Positions 1-10,674 of a stretch of DNA of 64,000 bases are shown piece after piece. The stretch spans positions 60,398-124,397 of the forward strand of contig JAADVB010000022.1 of NCBI GenBank assembly GCA_023334545.1. Direction: 5' to 3'. The first letter of the stretch is position 1; every line of letters begins with the position of its first letter. Under the pieces are notes generated by a model. That model searched no databases and was not told the origin of the DNA. It worked only from the letters and a program-made list of their open reading frames with translations. The position numbers and the translations under genes are program-made. The DNA comes from Salisapilia sapeloensis. Taxonomy: Eukaryota > Oomycota > Peronosporomycetes > Peronosporales > Salisapiliaceae.

Positions 1-437
1 TTGTCGATCTTCGTCTGAATGGACGTTCGCTTGGCTGGACCAGAAGCTTCGTCCATGGCTTTCATGTTCGAAATGGCTTTGGTAAAGTCCCAGGAAGACG
101 TGTGACCAGTAAAGTCGCCTCCATCGAACTCGAAGTCTTCCGTCAGTTCATTCTGTTCGGCTTCGTCCTCCACTTCTTCATCTTCCGAGCTTTCTTCCAT
201 CTCTGGTACCTAGACAAACTCGTTAGTTTATGACAATTTGTTTGTATTGCATTTGCAAGAGTCTACCTCATCGTCCGAAGCAATGGTCATCATCAAATCA
301 TCTTCTGGAGGTGGCGTAGGCTTCGTTTTGGCCTTAACCTCCTTCGCAGGCTTGGATTCAGTCTTTGTTGCCTTTGCAGGCTTCGTGTCCGCCTTGGTTG
401 CCTTGGTAGGCTTACGACTCTTCTTGGTCTTAGCCAT
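1..437 (-). CDS. Lys/Ala-rich acidic N-terminus of an unidentified protein (partial at left edge)
   Basis: Partial gene running off the left edge. The ATG at 437 opens a basic, low-complexity stretch (MAKTKKSRKPTK, then K/A/T/P repeats) ending in DDE. An intron at 210-266 (57 bp, GTAGAC...CTAG) joins it in frame to VPEMEESSEDEEVEDEAE and then TSSWDFTKAISNMKAM. Only about 125 residues are visible. A basic tail followed by an acidic E/D block is common in nucleolar proteins such as DEAD-box helicases and ribosome assembly factors, but no catalytic motif lies inside the window, so no function is assigned. An upstream in-frame start at 503 is a TTG and was not used. Confidence 0.6.
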
Positions 438-594
438 GATAACAGACAAATGACTTGATGTCCATTCAAAGCATTTTATGGCATTTTGTAAAAAACTAAG
501 CAACTATATATGAGACGGCACCAGACGCAGACAAGCCAGGATGAGATGATGGAACTCAGGAGTGTCGCAAGCGATAGTCTTTACGCTCGATAAG

Positions 595-916
595 CTATAT
601 GTACTTGCGTAGGTAGATACCACCACGACGGAAGTGCGACTTGAATGACAGACGAAAGAACAGCCCATCTTTTGTCGTCTGCTTGGGCAGGGTTCAAGTC
701 ACGCACCCATTCTCTCCACTTCATCTCACCTACGTCCAATCCAATACTCCATACTATCCGCTGCGCCAATCCGTGCTTTCGCATTTGGTCAGCTATGTCG
801 TCCTGAATTAACAGACACAGTCAGCTGGAAAGTGGAAAGCGTCCCGAAATCCAGGTTACCGCAAAACATCCGAACGATCGACGCGACGCTAGTGCTGGAT
901 CGAACTCGCGGTCCAT
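595..916 (-). CDS. small 69-aa protein of unknown function, three exons
   Basis: I do not recognise this protein. Three exons, 860-916, 734-802 and 595-678, are separated by introns of 57 and 55 bp with clean GT...AG ends. Codon phase is 0 at both joins and the exon lengths (57, 69 and 84 nt) give 69 residues plus TAG. The protein starts MDREFDPALASRRSFGCFAD and ends GGIYLRKYI; it is basic and has no membrane segment or signal peptide. Its ATG lies only 18 bp from the ATG of the divergent coiled-coil gene at 935. The gene model is inferred from splice logic alone. Confidence 0.45.
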
Positions 917-934
917 TTCCCATTTTCTCTCGTC

Positions 935-2482
935 ATGGGAAATCCTAGATCGCCGACGGTGCGTTTTGAAGAAGAAAAGGATGTGCCGCAGCATGCGTGG
1001 GAACGTCGTCGGCCATCGCGTCGACCACCCACGACGACCAAGTCCAAGTCGCACAAGAACACCAGAGCGCACCCAGAGCAGTCGCTGCCAGCCTCGATAT
1101 CTTCTGCACCAACGTCCACTCATTACGTCCATGATTCCAACTGGAAGAACATGCGGAAACCACATAACGTCAAACCGACGGCATCGTCTCATCCTTCGGG
1201 AGCTCGCATCTCGGACTTGTGCGAGGAAGATCGAGGCAAAGTCGCCAAGCTAGTCCATCGAATCGTCGAAGTACGCCATTCGATCCGTTTCAAATGATAG
1301 CACCTTCGTAATGATATGATATAGATGGGTAAGATGCATGAAGAGAGTGCTGGTCAATGGCATCGAGATCGGAAGACACTCGAAACGGAAGTCCAGGAGC
1401 TACGAACGTACGTAGAGACGAGTCATAAAGAGAAGGACCTGTTACTTTCAGACCTTCGAAATGCCAAACGTAAAATGCGGAGCTTCCAGGAACGTGTGCA
1501 GGCACTTGAACAAAGTAATAATCAGGAAGTGCGTCATCGACAGACCACGCATGAAACCGTCGACATGTTAAAGGTCGAAGTGGGGAAATTGCGAGACCTC
1601 GTACGTAAGCAGCGATCGGCGATGGATGCGAAAGTGAAGGAAGCGCAGCAGAAGTATGTCAAATCAGCAGAAAAGCTGCGTCAGCAACTAGAGCAGGCAC
1701 AAGAAGAGCTAGAACAGGAACGACAGTTACGACAACAGGAGAAGCAGCAGCCTATAGAACCTCATGAAGCATCCGGAGGAACGGATACGTACTTGTCCCG
1801 ATATAAAGAAATGTCGTCGACGTGGAGTACGACACAAGAGATACCGGAGAGCGTCCGTGACTTTGTCCATGAGTGGAAACAACGAGCGGATGCTGCGATT
1901 GCCGAAGCCAGGCAACAGCCACCGGATCGTTTGGAAACGAGTATGATGTCTTTAGATCGAACGGCCATAGCTCCATACGAACGAAAAGAAGATAGTCCAC
2001 AAATGTCTGGTCTAGACGGACACAACGGGTCGGGTGGGAGCAGCCTGTCATTTCAAGATGACTTTGGTGGTGGAGACTGGTACGAAAGCACCTTGTTCGA
2101 TATGGTCGACGACCTGGATGAATCCAATCAGGAGGAAGAGGAAAAGTCACGATCAGTATCGAGAGACAGTCACGACCAGTCGCTTCGTCTGGAAAAGCTT
2201 CGAAGTGACCTACAAGCAAGAGAGGACCGACTGGCCAAGCTGCGTGACGAATACGAAAATTCCTGTCGGAAGAGTGTGACGGATGACGTGGCGTTGTTTA
2301 ATGAAATTAAAGACGTGTACGGGGAAGACATCGCCCAGCAGCAGCATGAAGTACGTCGAAAGCATCGAGCTCGCGTCCAGTCTGGCGAGATTGGTCCGCC
2401 GATGACGGCGCAAGAGCTGAGTATGCAGGAGGAGATGCGGGAGATGCTGCAAGAGCCGAGCTTTCGACAATTCCTGCGGTAG
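935..2482 (+). CDS. coiled-coil protein of unknown function
   Basis: Two exons, 935-1270 and 1325-2482, with a 54-bp intron (GTACGCC...GATATAG) in phase 0, giving about 497 residues. Residues 1-75 are basic and proline-rich, probably disordered. A short conserved-looking segment (ISDLCEEDRGKVAKLVHRI) precedes a long heptad-rich coiled coil (about residues 110-250). An acidic linker (QEEEEKS) leads to a second helical block and a Q/E-rich C-terminus ending PSFRQFLR. Nothing suggests an enzyme. Many oomycete proteins of this shape are centrosomal or flagellar, but that is only a guess. It converges with the dCTP-pyrophosphatase fusion gene, 44 bp from stop to stop. Confidence 0.75.
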
Positions 2483-2526
2483 AATGTGTACATTCTTATT
2501 TTGAAAGTAGATGAACGATTATTTGG

Positions 2527-3602
2527 TTAAACAAGCGTGTCATACTCGTTATATTTCTTAGAGGAACCTCGGACCTAACATAAGTGTTTGTAAATGGAAT
2601 GGATAGATCGTATAACTATGTTGTGTACCTTGTCAGCAGGGTATTTACGTGCATTCTTGACCATCTTGTCGTGGACGGCAGACGGAAGGTCGACATCGCA
2701 CTTGTCTGCGAGTCGAATGAGATAAATCATAACGTCACTCAACTCTTCTCCGAGATGCTCTCGCTCGGCATCACTCCATTCTGTACAAACGTCAGGACTG
2801 TATCATGTCTTGTGTGGTAAGCAACGTACCGGAAGGTGGATGGTCGTCTCCTTTCCACTGGAAACATTCACTCAGCTCGCCGACTTCCCCATTCATAGCC
2901 AGAAGTAGATTGCGTGGCGTATGGAACTGATCCCAGTCTCGTTCTTTCGCAAAGTGGTCAATCTTCTTCCGCAGTCCTTCGATCGTCGTGTCTTTTTCAA
3001 ACTTATCCACTTGGACGTTCGGTGATACGTCCGTGTTATCTTCTTCCATCTCGTCTACCTTGTCTTCGGAAGGCTGAATACACTTTTCGAGTCCGACTCC
3101 TGGACCGATCGCGTGGTTATGATGTTCGTGTGCTCGAACTTTGACCCTGTAGGATTCTCCGTGTTGCTGTGCACAGGCGTAGATGTGGAATGGGCAGCCT
3201 AGATCTCGATGGTGCGTTCTCTGACGCTTGCCCTGACTACGTGATCGGAACGGAATGCCGTGTGCACACTTGTACGTTTTTGAATAAAAGTCAGTGACAG
3301 GAGCTCGATCGTGTCGACCTAGTCAGATGCATGAGATTGAAACACGAGCGTATATACCTATAGAGCATACCCTTGGATACAGTCCGATTGTACACTTCAA
3401 ATGTGATCGAAGACCGCTTGCGAATAGGATGATGCTGGGCAACAGCGCTCTTAATAGCGTTATCGAAGGAAGTCCAGTCGTCGTAAAAGGTATTGAAAAG
3501 CGGCGGCCAGGACGTGGATGATCTGACGGTTTCGAGTGTAGAAGGTGAGTCAGTAGATTCAGAGGGCACGACGTCGGTGGGCTCTGGGGTGCTCAGGTCC
3601 AT
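2527..3602 (-). CDS. FAR1-like zinc-finger domain fused to dCTP pyrophosphatase (MazG-like, DCTPP1 type)
   Basis: Four exons: 3371-3602, 2830-3318, 2629-2780 and 2527-2574 (introns of 52, 49 and 54 bp, phases consistent), giving about 306 residues. Residues 1-75 are S/T/P-rich. About residues 90-155 carry a FAR1/WRKY-GCM-like zinc fold: KCAHGIPFRSRSQGKRQ, LGCPFHIYAC and a closing HEHHNHAI. The last 125 residues are a complete all-alpha NTP pyrophosphatase of the DCTPP1 family: FHTPRNLLLAMNGEVGELSE, FQWKGDD, then LGEELSDVMIYLIRLADKC with the EExxD/ExxD metal-binding acids, closing KYPADKVRGSSKKY. The family hydrolyses dCTP and modified dCTP to dCMP. The frame from the finger into the pyrophosphatase is continuous within one exon with no stop, so a fusion is the simplest reading. 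A separate start at the internal ATG (3049) cannot be excluded. Confidence 0.8.
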
Positions 3603-4371
3603 CGACGAGCAGCTAAAGAGTGGCGCGAAGGGGCCAAACAAACGCAAAAATGCCGTTTTGTGATGTCGTTTGCGTGATCAAGTTGAGGAATAGCCTAGGG
3701 TTTGACTTAGGGTTCATATGAGTCTTGGGATCGGTATCCGATCTGTAGGTAGCGATACCAGGTCGAAACGAGTCAATCATGGAAACTCTCATCGCTTTAC
3801 ATTGGATAAAGCCGAGCGTGGTGTTTACTCTTGACCGAGTGTTAAAAGTAAACTTTTGAGCTCACAACATTGTTTGTGCAGATTGTATTACCATTATGGT
3901 GATCTACAACCTCCTACGAAAATTACGAGCACCTGTACTCGAGCACAATTCTACTTTGGATGGTTAACGATACAAATAGAACAGCGATTTATTAGCTTAT
4001 TTTAAATATTGTACATGTCACACCGCCAAGTTTATATACGATCACATCGATGCACATGACGAGTTCAACTTGACAGTAATGCAGATACAGCTTTGACATC
4101 AAGCAAGGTAAAAAAACAAGTCTATCGCTGGTCGTATTCTATCCTCGATTCATCAGGTTAACAGACTACAAGATACCATCTAAACTTTTTTTATCTTCTT
4201 AAGTTATCTCTTCCCAACACAACTAACAAGTTACAATAGCATCGACATCCACAACTACAATCCGTTCACCATTCGTATAGCAAAAGGACAACAGACACAC
4301 ACTAGTGGGTAAACAAAAGAAAAACAGGTTTGATTGCATTTCGGACAAAAAGTATGAAAACCTCAAAGCCA
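3603..4371. other. intergenic region with telomere-like boxes
   Basis: About 770 bp between the start of the fusion gene and the stop of the P450 gene; no coding signal on either strand. Near the fusion gene it holds two plant-telomere-like boxes (TAGGGTTT at 3696-3703 and TTAGGGTT at 3707-3714), roughly 95-110 bp upstream of the ATG, so they may be promoter elements. The remainder is AT-rich and presumably carries the 3' end of the P450 transcript. Confidence 0.5.
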
Positions 4372-6022
4372 CTAGTCTTCCACCAGCGACGGATTGACCA
4401 TCAAGTCTCCTTTCACCGACAGCGTGATCCCCATTTCATACGTGATATCATTCGGATCTTCCACCGTCTTCAGATCAAACCTGCTCACGAGCACAGCCAG
4501 AGCAATCTTTAGCTCCATCATGGCGAAGCGTTGACCAATGCACTTGTGTTTGCCATGCGCGAACGCTGGGAATTTGGACGGAGCCACCTTCTTGAGCTCA
4601 CCGGCACTGTCGATCCACCGCTCTGGCTTGAACTCCTCCGCATCTTTTCCCCAGACTGAAGGCAGGCGACCCGTGCCATAGATATTGACAGCAATCTGAC
4701 ACGGATCAGTCAAGAACGTACCATCGGACAACGTCACGTCACACGTTGGAGCTCGAGAATCGATCGGAAGCGAAGGATACAATCGGAGGTTCTCGTTAAT
4801 GACTGCTTCGAGGTACGTGACGTTCGACACTTCATCCATCGTCGGGATCGATCCATTCGAGCCAAAGATATGCGGCAAGTGTGTCTTGAGCTCGTGGCGC
4901 AACTTTGACAGCACTTGCGGGTGTCGGTTGAGGTTGACAAAGAACCATGCCATGGACACTGAGGTCGTGTCTTTCCCAGCGAAAATGAAGTTAATGACCA
5001 TGTCACGAATAAGTCCCAAGTCTGCCTGGATCGATTCACCGGTCTTTGGACTCCTTACTTCGCTGTCCAAGATCATCGAGATAAGGTCTTTCGAAGCACT
5101 CTGCTTGCCTTCCTCCCGCTGCTTCACTGTCTTATTAAACACGGTCAGGAAAAAGTCATTCAGCTTCCTCCGGTTCTCCTTAAGAGTTCGTTCAGGGCCA
5201 ATGTTCAGGAAACGCTGCAACTTCCAGATATAGTGCGGAATCGCCGTACGTTCACGGCATCTAGCCGAGATAGAAGAATACGCATCGATGAAATCGTTCG
5301 AGTTATTCCCTTTCAACATATTGCCAATGCATTCGAGATCAATGTTCAAACCGATTTCGACAAAGACATCGCATGTCAGTGCTGTTAGCAAAGTACGAAG
5401 ACTAAACGCTTCTTTTCGATCGATGTATGTTTGGACGGCGTTCACTGCCAACTGCGTCTTCTCTCGGATAACATCGTGCATGACGTCTTTCATCATCTGC
5501 AAGGAGAATAGATGGGATACACTTTTTCGTTGAAAGTACCAGTCATCGCCATCTAAGATGCTTGTGAGTATATCATACAAGGTAATTGGAAAAGGTTACG
5601 TCATGCTTACCGACACAGAGGATGCCACGACCCAAGAAATCCGAGGTATTGGCGATCGTAAATTGTCCACGCTCGAAAAAGTCTGACATCCTGTGGAATA
5701 GGTCTTCCATGTGCTCTGGTGAGGTGAGGACGACCGTCGGAAATTGACCAGGAATATCGAGCAACCACGGCTGTCCGTTGTGCTTCAGCGTGTTCCGCGT
5801 CGTATAGTCATAGAACTGATCACCATACTTGGCCAAGTCAAGAATATTGCCGAGGAAAGGCACCCAGCCATCGCCAACAGGGAGAGGACTACCATCAGGC
5901 AAGTGCATTCGCTTTTTCGTTAGCGACGAGATGAGGATTGCGAGTGCGATGGGCGTGCCTAGTGCCAATGCCCATCCAGACTTCGAGTCCGGCAGTCGTA
6001 GAGCAGAAAGGTACTGGTTCAT
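4372..6022 (-). CDS. cytochrome P450 monooxygenase (CYP86/CYP94-like)
   Basis: Two exons, 5611-6022 and 4372-5552, with a 58-bp intron (GTAAGCATG...TCTTAG, phase 1), giving about 530 residues. A membrane anchor (WALALGTPIALAILISSL) is followed by a proline-rich hinge. The join reads GILCVDGDDWYFQRKSVSHL, the classic C-helix region with the W-x-x-x-R pattern. The I helix has AGKDTT, the K helix ENLRLYPS (ExxR), and the haem loop FAHGKHKCIGQRF with the axial Cys. This fits the fungal/plant CYP86-like clan that hydroxylates fatty-acid chains; the substrate is inferred from the family only. An in-frame extension to 6193 exists, but the start at 6022 places the anchor near the N-terminus as usual. 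Divergent from IF3, 180 bp away. Confidence 0.9.
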
Positions 6023-6202
6023 CACAACACTGTATGATATATTGGGAGAAATTGAGAATCGAGGTGTTGACACTCCCTCTGGCCTTGCCTGTCTGACACT
6101 TGAGCCATCACATGAGGTTGCATATGTTCGAAACGACTTGTGTCTATTGTTTAGAACCAATTTCGAACAACTGGACACGAATTTCCACCACAAAGTCTCA
6201 GG

Positions 6203-6918
6203 ATGGCGTTGGTAGCGATAGCTCGTCGATGCCGGCCATTGCTGAAGCGATCGAATGATGAGTCGATGTCCTCAAGAACAGGTTCATTATTTTTGCTCCA
6301 GTCAGAGGCATTGCAGGTTCCACGTGCGTACCAATGCCGTTGGGCTTCGTCCAGTTCCGACTTTGGTCCGGTCAATGGGGAGATCCGAGCGAAGAAAGTG
6401 AATTTAGTCGACAATAACGGGACGATGCACGAGAATATGCCGATCAGCAAGGCAATGAACATGGCCAAGGAAAGCAAAGTGGATTTAGTACAGGTCGCAC
6501 AGAATGGGAACAGTGTTGTGTGTCGCCTCTTTGATGTCGAAAAGCGTAAATTCAGGATGAAGAAGAATCAAAAGGCGCAGAAGCCAAAAGTCGACAAGGA
6601 AGTGGTGTTCAGCGCTAAGATAGCGGTACGATAAGGACATATCTAAAAGCTTACGAGTCGATGATACTTATCTAAACTTGTCTCGGATAGAACAACGATT
6701 TGAAGATGAAAGTAGAGCAAGCGAAAAAGTTTTTGAGCAAAGGACATAAAGTCAAGGTGACGATTAAATGGGGTCGACAGACAAGCATGAAGCCACAGGC
6801 AGAGGAACAAATGGACTTGATTCGAACGTCCATAGGCATGATCAACGGGGTGCCAGGTCCTGCTCCGACGTATATCGGCGGCGGATTCTACCTCTACTTT
6901 AGTCCCGCAAACAAATAG
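6203..6918 (+). CDS. mitochondrial translation initiation factor IF-3
   Basis: Exons 6203-6625 and 6691-6918 with a 65-bp phase-0 intron, 216 residues. Residues 1-50 are rich in R, S and A without acidic residues until late, consistent with a mitochondrial presequence. The IF3 N-domain follows (AKKVNLVDNNGTM, AMNMAKESKVDLVQVAQ, PVCRLFD-like VVCRLFDVEKRKF). The IF3 C-domain spans the intron (VFSAKIANNDLKMKVEQAKK, FLSKGHKVKVTIKWGRQ). The factor binds the small mitoribosomal subunit and promotes initiator tRNA selection. A methionyl-tRNA formyltransferase gene lies in the same window at 38,331-39,907. Confidence 0.93.
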
Positions 6919-7171
6919 ACTCTTTAAAGACGTTGTCATCCAAACAACGGTATGATTGTCCGTATCCAATCCGTTGTTGCACTCGTTCATCTCATCTCGT
7001 TACATCCTATGCAATTGCATGTTCATAACATAGTTGCAAATAAAATTAGACTAGAAAGAAAAGAATGCTTTTATTACGATGTTTAAGTAATGCTTTATAG
7101 TATTTTGAAAGTCTCTTTGGTTTTGTATAGACGAATCACGATCAAAAGGCCAAACCAAGAAGATCGAAGAC

Positions 7172-8474
7172 ATGGGCAAGGAGGCAGACAAGAAGCAGGC
7201 GCCAGGCCTGAAGAAACAGGCGAGCGCCGGGAACATTTCGGAAGAGATGGAGGATGAGCTCAGCACTCTTCCAGACATGCACTTGGCTGAGCTGTACTAC
7301 CTCGTGAAGCACCAGCACTCGGCCGAGTCGACGATCCCAGCCTCGGACAAGACGCATCAGGAAGAGTTGATGACGCGCATCAAGCAGCAGAACATGGCGC
7401 CATTCTACGAAAGAGTCTGCTCTGAATTTGGATGGACGAAGGACGAAAAGTTAGCTGCCGACATGAAGGCGAAAAACGAGGAAGAGAAGAAAGAATTGGT
7501 AGAGCGTCTAACGGATGCCACGCAGAATTTAGGTGACATCGAAGTCCTGGAGGCTATGCTGGCCAAGGCTCGCATGTACTCCCGTCTGGGAGACAAGGAG
7601 AATGCGTTGGCTGCGTTCGAAGAAGCTGGTGAGAAGCCGCAATCGATCAATCAGAAGATCCTTGTGGCCCTACACGTTATCCGCATCGGCCTCTTCTTCT
7701 CCGACTTGGAGCTAGTGGAAGAGAACATCAAGAAAGCGACCAAGTATGGCCATATATATTGTTTACTCTATGTCCAGCAGCTAACCAATGGTACTTTGTA
7801 GGTTGATTGATGAAGGAGGCGACTGGGACCGTCGGAACCGACTGAAGGTGTATGAAGGCTGCTACTTGCTCATGGCACGTGAGTTCGGCAAGGCCTCCAA
7901 GCTCTTCCAGGAATCCGTCGCGACGTTCACCGCTACAGAACTCATGAGCTTTAAAACGATGATCTTCTACTGTGTCATCTCATGTGTCCTCAGTATGAAC
8001 CGCGTCGACTTAAAGACCAAGATCGTCGACTCTCCGGAAGTACTTGCTGTCCTGCATGAGATTCCTCACTTGACTGACTTCCTCAACGGTCTCTACGACT
8101 GCGACTACAAGCGCTTCTTCCGCGCCATCGTCGACTTGGAACCGTCCATTCTGCAGGACCGATACCTTGCCACTCATGCCAAGTACATTTACCGCGAGTT
8201 CCGTGTCCTGGCCTATTCGCAGTTCCTCGAAGCGTATCGAAGCGTTACGATGGACTCGATGGCTCAAGCGTTTGGCGTCGGAAACGACTTCCTCGACCGA
8301 GAGCTGTCTCGATTCATTGCGGCTGGGCGACTGAATGCCAAGATCGATAAAGTAGAGGGCGTGATTGAAACGAACCGACCGGATGCCAAGAACGCACAGT
8401 ACCAACAGGCCATCAAGAAGGGAGATGTGCTGCTGAACCGCATTCAGAAGCTCGCACGTGTCATCAATGTCTAA
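7172..8474 (+). CDS. RPN7: 26S proteasome regulatory subunit RPN7 (PSMD6)
   Basis: Exons 7172-7743 and 7802-8474, one 58-bp intron in phase 2, 414 residues, which is close to the usual family length. The diagnostic segment LIDEGGDWDRRNRLKVYEG spans the splice junction. A PCI domain follows in the C-terminal half (TMIFYCVISCVLSMNR, SVTMDSMAQAFGVGNDFLDR, LSRFIAAGRLNAKIDKVEG). Rpn7 is a lid subunit that clamps the lid to the base of the 19S particle. The N-terminus (MGKEADKKQAPGLKKQ) is lysine-rich and not conserved. GC-rich third codon positions suggest strong expression. Confidence 0.96.
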
Positions 8475-8582
8475 GCTTTTGGCATGATAGCTGGGATGGT
8501 AACGAGGCAAACAAAAGAATCACTTTGAAAGAAGAATGTCATGGTAATCGTTGGGTTCATTTATAAAAAGAAATGTGTATAA

Positions 8583-10421
8583 CTAGTTGAGTAACTTGAT
8601 AAGCGCCTCCAGTTCGATCGTTTCAGCATCGTCACCACCAGCGAGACGGATCAATGTTATCGCGTCGTGCGGTGAAAAGTCGGGAACGGATGCCTTGAGC
8701 AGTGCCGCCAGGTCATCTGCATTCATTACCTCGGTCGCTTGAGCATCGGCAATCCCACGAACATCCATCGTCGACAAGTGACTCTTGATCTTTCTAATTA
8801 CCACGTTGCGATCGGATCGAGGAAACTTCTCCGGCTTGGCTTCCATGTAGTTGGCACTGTACTTGTCCATCTCGTAGATGATAAACGTACGTCCGGCGAT
8901 AGGTACTCTAGCGCCAACGAAAAAGTCATGCAAGCCGAGATAGCGCCCCGTTGGATGCTTCACTCGCTGGCGTTCGAGGAACTTGCCGCCAACTATACCA
9001 GCATTGCGTTGCACAGGCTCCAGAATGCTCACGCTCTGGTCGGACACCGTGAGCGCGATGATGAATCGTCTTCCTACGTCCTGTGGCTGTGTCGTGTCGA
9101 ACCGGGCACGGAAGCGTAGCACCTCCGTCTTGTCCAAAGACTCGATACTCTTCAGTGGAGCCTTAGGCAGTAAGTGGTAACAGGACTGAAGAGAATCTTC
9201 GTCGCTACCGATGCCACTATGAGGTGGAGGAACGAATGCTGGAGGTGATGGCGTATCGTCTTTCACAACGATTGCAGGTTCCAACGGAATGCCCTGGTGC
9301 TCATACCACGCACGAGTTCCTTCATCGGCATCCAAGAGCAAAATTTGACGATTGTAAATGCTGAGCGTCTTACCAATCGACAGGTCTTGCCACGAAAAGC
9401 AATTCGAAGTAAGCACTTGGGCACGTACCTCTTCACTATCATCCTGTCCTCCACCATCAGGTTTGTTCGCACCAGCTACGGACGCTCCGATCTGAAATTT
9501 GGACTCCTTGGGGAGCTTGGTGCGATTGAGTAATTTAGGAAACGGATCACAGCCCGAGTTTCGTTCGTAAGACTCAAGAATCTCTAACGTATTGTCAGCA
9601 AGGAAGAAGTGGATCGTATATCTATGCTTGCGGCCATATAAAGCCTCCGTGTCATCCCACAGTGCGTAGAAGCGGAGGACCTGACGGTCATGGTCCAGAA
9701 ACCTTCTCAAATGGTCACTTGGACGAGCGAACTTGCCCAAGGAAGCTTCCATGAACTCTTTCATGTAATACTTCTTCTTGCCATAGTGGGCATCTGGGTC
9801 TTGGCCAGTCTCTCGAGACATGTGTGCTTGCCGCAGTTCCGTGAACTGGTCGCGTGGCAAAGGTTCGTCATCTGGAACCGAGACACCTTCGTTCTGCAGA
9901 TAGTATCTTGTAAAGGCATCTGCCGAGATGAGATGGAAGGTGCGCCCATAAAGCGAAACTTCACGACCAACATTCAAATGGTGTGTCGCAACGTACTGAA
10001 TGTTCCCGTGTGGATCACTTTCGGGCAGTGGGATACGATGACGCTTGATAAAGTTACCTTGCAGGATACCACTATTCTCGACACGAGGCTCTGTCACTTG
10101 TATCGTGTCGTCTTCTAGATAATACAAAATCTCACACTGACGGACGCGGTAGTTCTCCAGGTTACTCTCGTGCACGGCTTCGAGAAAGTATGCTCCGAAG
10201 CGCAGCACTTTCTTATCAAAGGCAATAAATCGAGGGTTGAATGGCTGAGACTTTGTGAAAGCGTCCAATGAATCGGATGCCTCTTGGTTGGCATCTTGCT
10301 CTCGTACAACATCTTTCACATACACGTGAGCCGGCTTCTTGTTGCCGAGACTATGTCCACGGGACTTTGGTGTGGTATCGCCGTGGCGACGGAAGATCAT
10401 CGGGATGTCTTGCTGATCCAT
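8583..10421 (-). CDS. EFHC1/Rib72-like axonemal protein with three DM10 domains
   Basis: Single exon, 612 residues, ATG at 10421. Three DM10 domains can be read: about residues 70-180 (VLRFGAYFLEAVHESNLENY ... HLNVGREVSLYGRTFHL), 240-365 (VLRFYALWDDTEALYGRKHR ... LSIGKTLSIYNRQILL) and 430-535 (VLRFRARFDTTQPQDVGRRF ... DFFVGARVPIAGRTFII). Each closes with the family's G-R-x-F/I pattern. The C-terminal 60 residues resemble a degenerate EF-hand pair. EFHC1/Rib72 proteins line the lumen of flagellar doublet microtubules, so this gene is evidence for a flagellated zoospore stage. The ATG is 253 bp from the divergent kinesin start. Confidence 0.92.
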   Translation of the reverse strand: MDQQDIPMIFRRHGDTTPKSRGHSLGNKKPAHVYVKDVVREQDANQEASDSLDAFTKSQPFNPRFIAFDKKVLRFGAYFLEAVHESNLENYRVRQCEILYYLEDDTIQVTEPRVENSGILQGNFIKRHRIPLPESDPHGNIQYVATHHLNVGREVSLYGRTFHLISADAFTRYYLQNEGVSVPDDEPLPRDQFTELRQAHMSRETGQDPDAHYGKKKYYMKEFMEASLGKFARPSDHLRRFLDHDRQVLRFYALWDDTEALYGRKHRYTIHFFLADNTLEILESYERNSGCDPFPKLLNRTKLPKESKFQIGASVAGANKPDGGGQDDSEEVRAQVLTSNCFSWQDLSIGKTLSIYNRQILLLDADEGTRAWYEHQGIPLEPAIVVKDDTPSPPAFVPPPHSGIGSDEDSLQSCYHLLPKAPLKSIESLDKTEVLRFRARFDTTQPQDVGRRFIIALTVSDQSVSILEPVQRNAGIVGGKFLERQRVKHPTGRYLGLHDFFVGARVPIAGRTFIIYEMDKYSANYMEAKPEKFPRSDRNVVIRKIKSHLSTMDVRGIADAQATEVMNADDLAALLKASVPDFSPHDAITLIRLAGGDDAETIELEALIKLLN

Positions 10422-10674
10422 TGTCGTTTGTTATCCAAGAAGACTTACAAGCGAACAAAAACACTTCTGTCGAGGAGGACTAAATGCTACTGGCACAAGG
10501 TATCAGCATCTCGTACGTTTCAAAAATAGCTCATATTAGCATTCAGAAAGCTAATAATAGGAGAATGGAAATAGATCGTTTAGCTCGCACGTCGGTCCAT
10601 GGTTAAAACTGGGATATTTATAGCTTCATAGACTGGAAACTTCCCGTTGAGGGTTGAAGTGGGCAAGAGCTGAG

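Noticed and set aside
3291-3647. Upstream start at 3647 for the zinc-finger fusion
   Set aside because: The codon is TTG; the first ATG in frame is at 3602.
10654-10674. Upstream start of the kinesin gene at 10654
   Set aside because: TTG codon; the ATG at 10675 is used.
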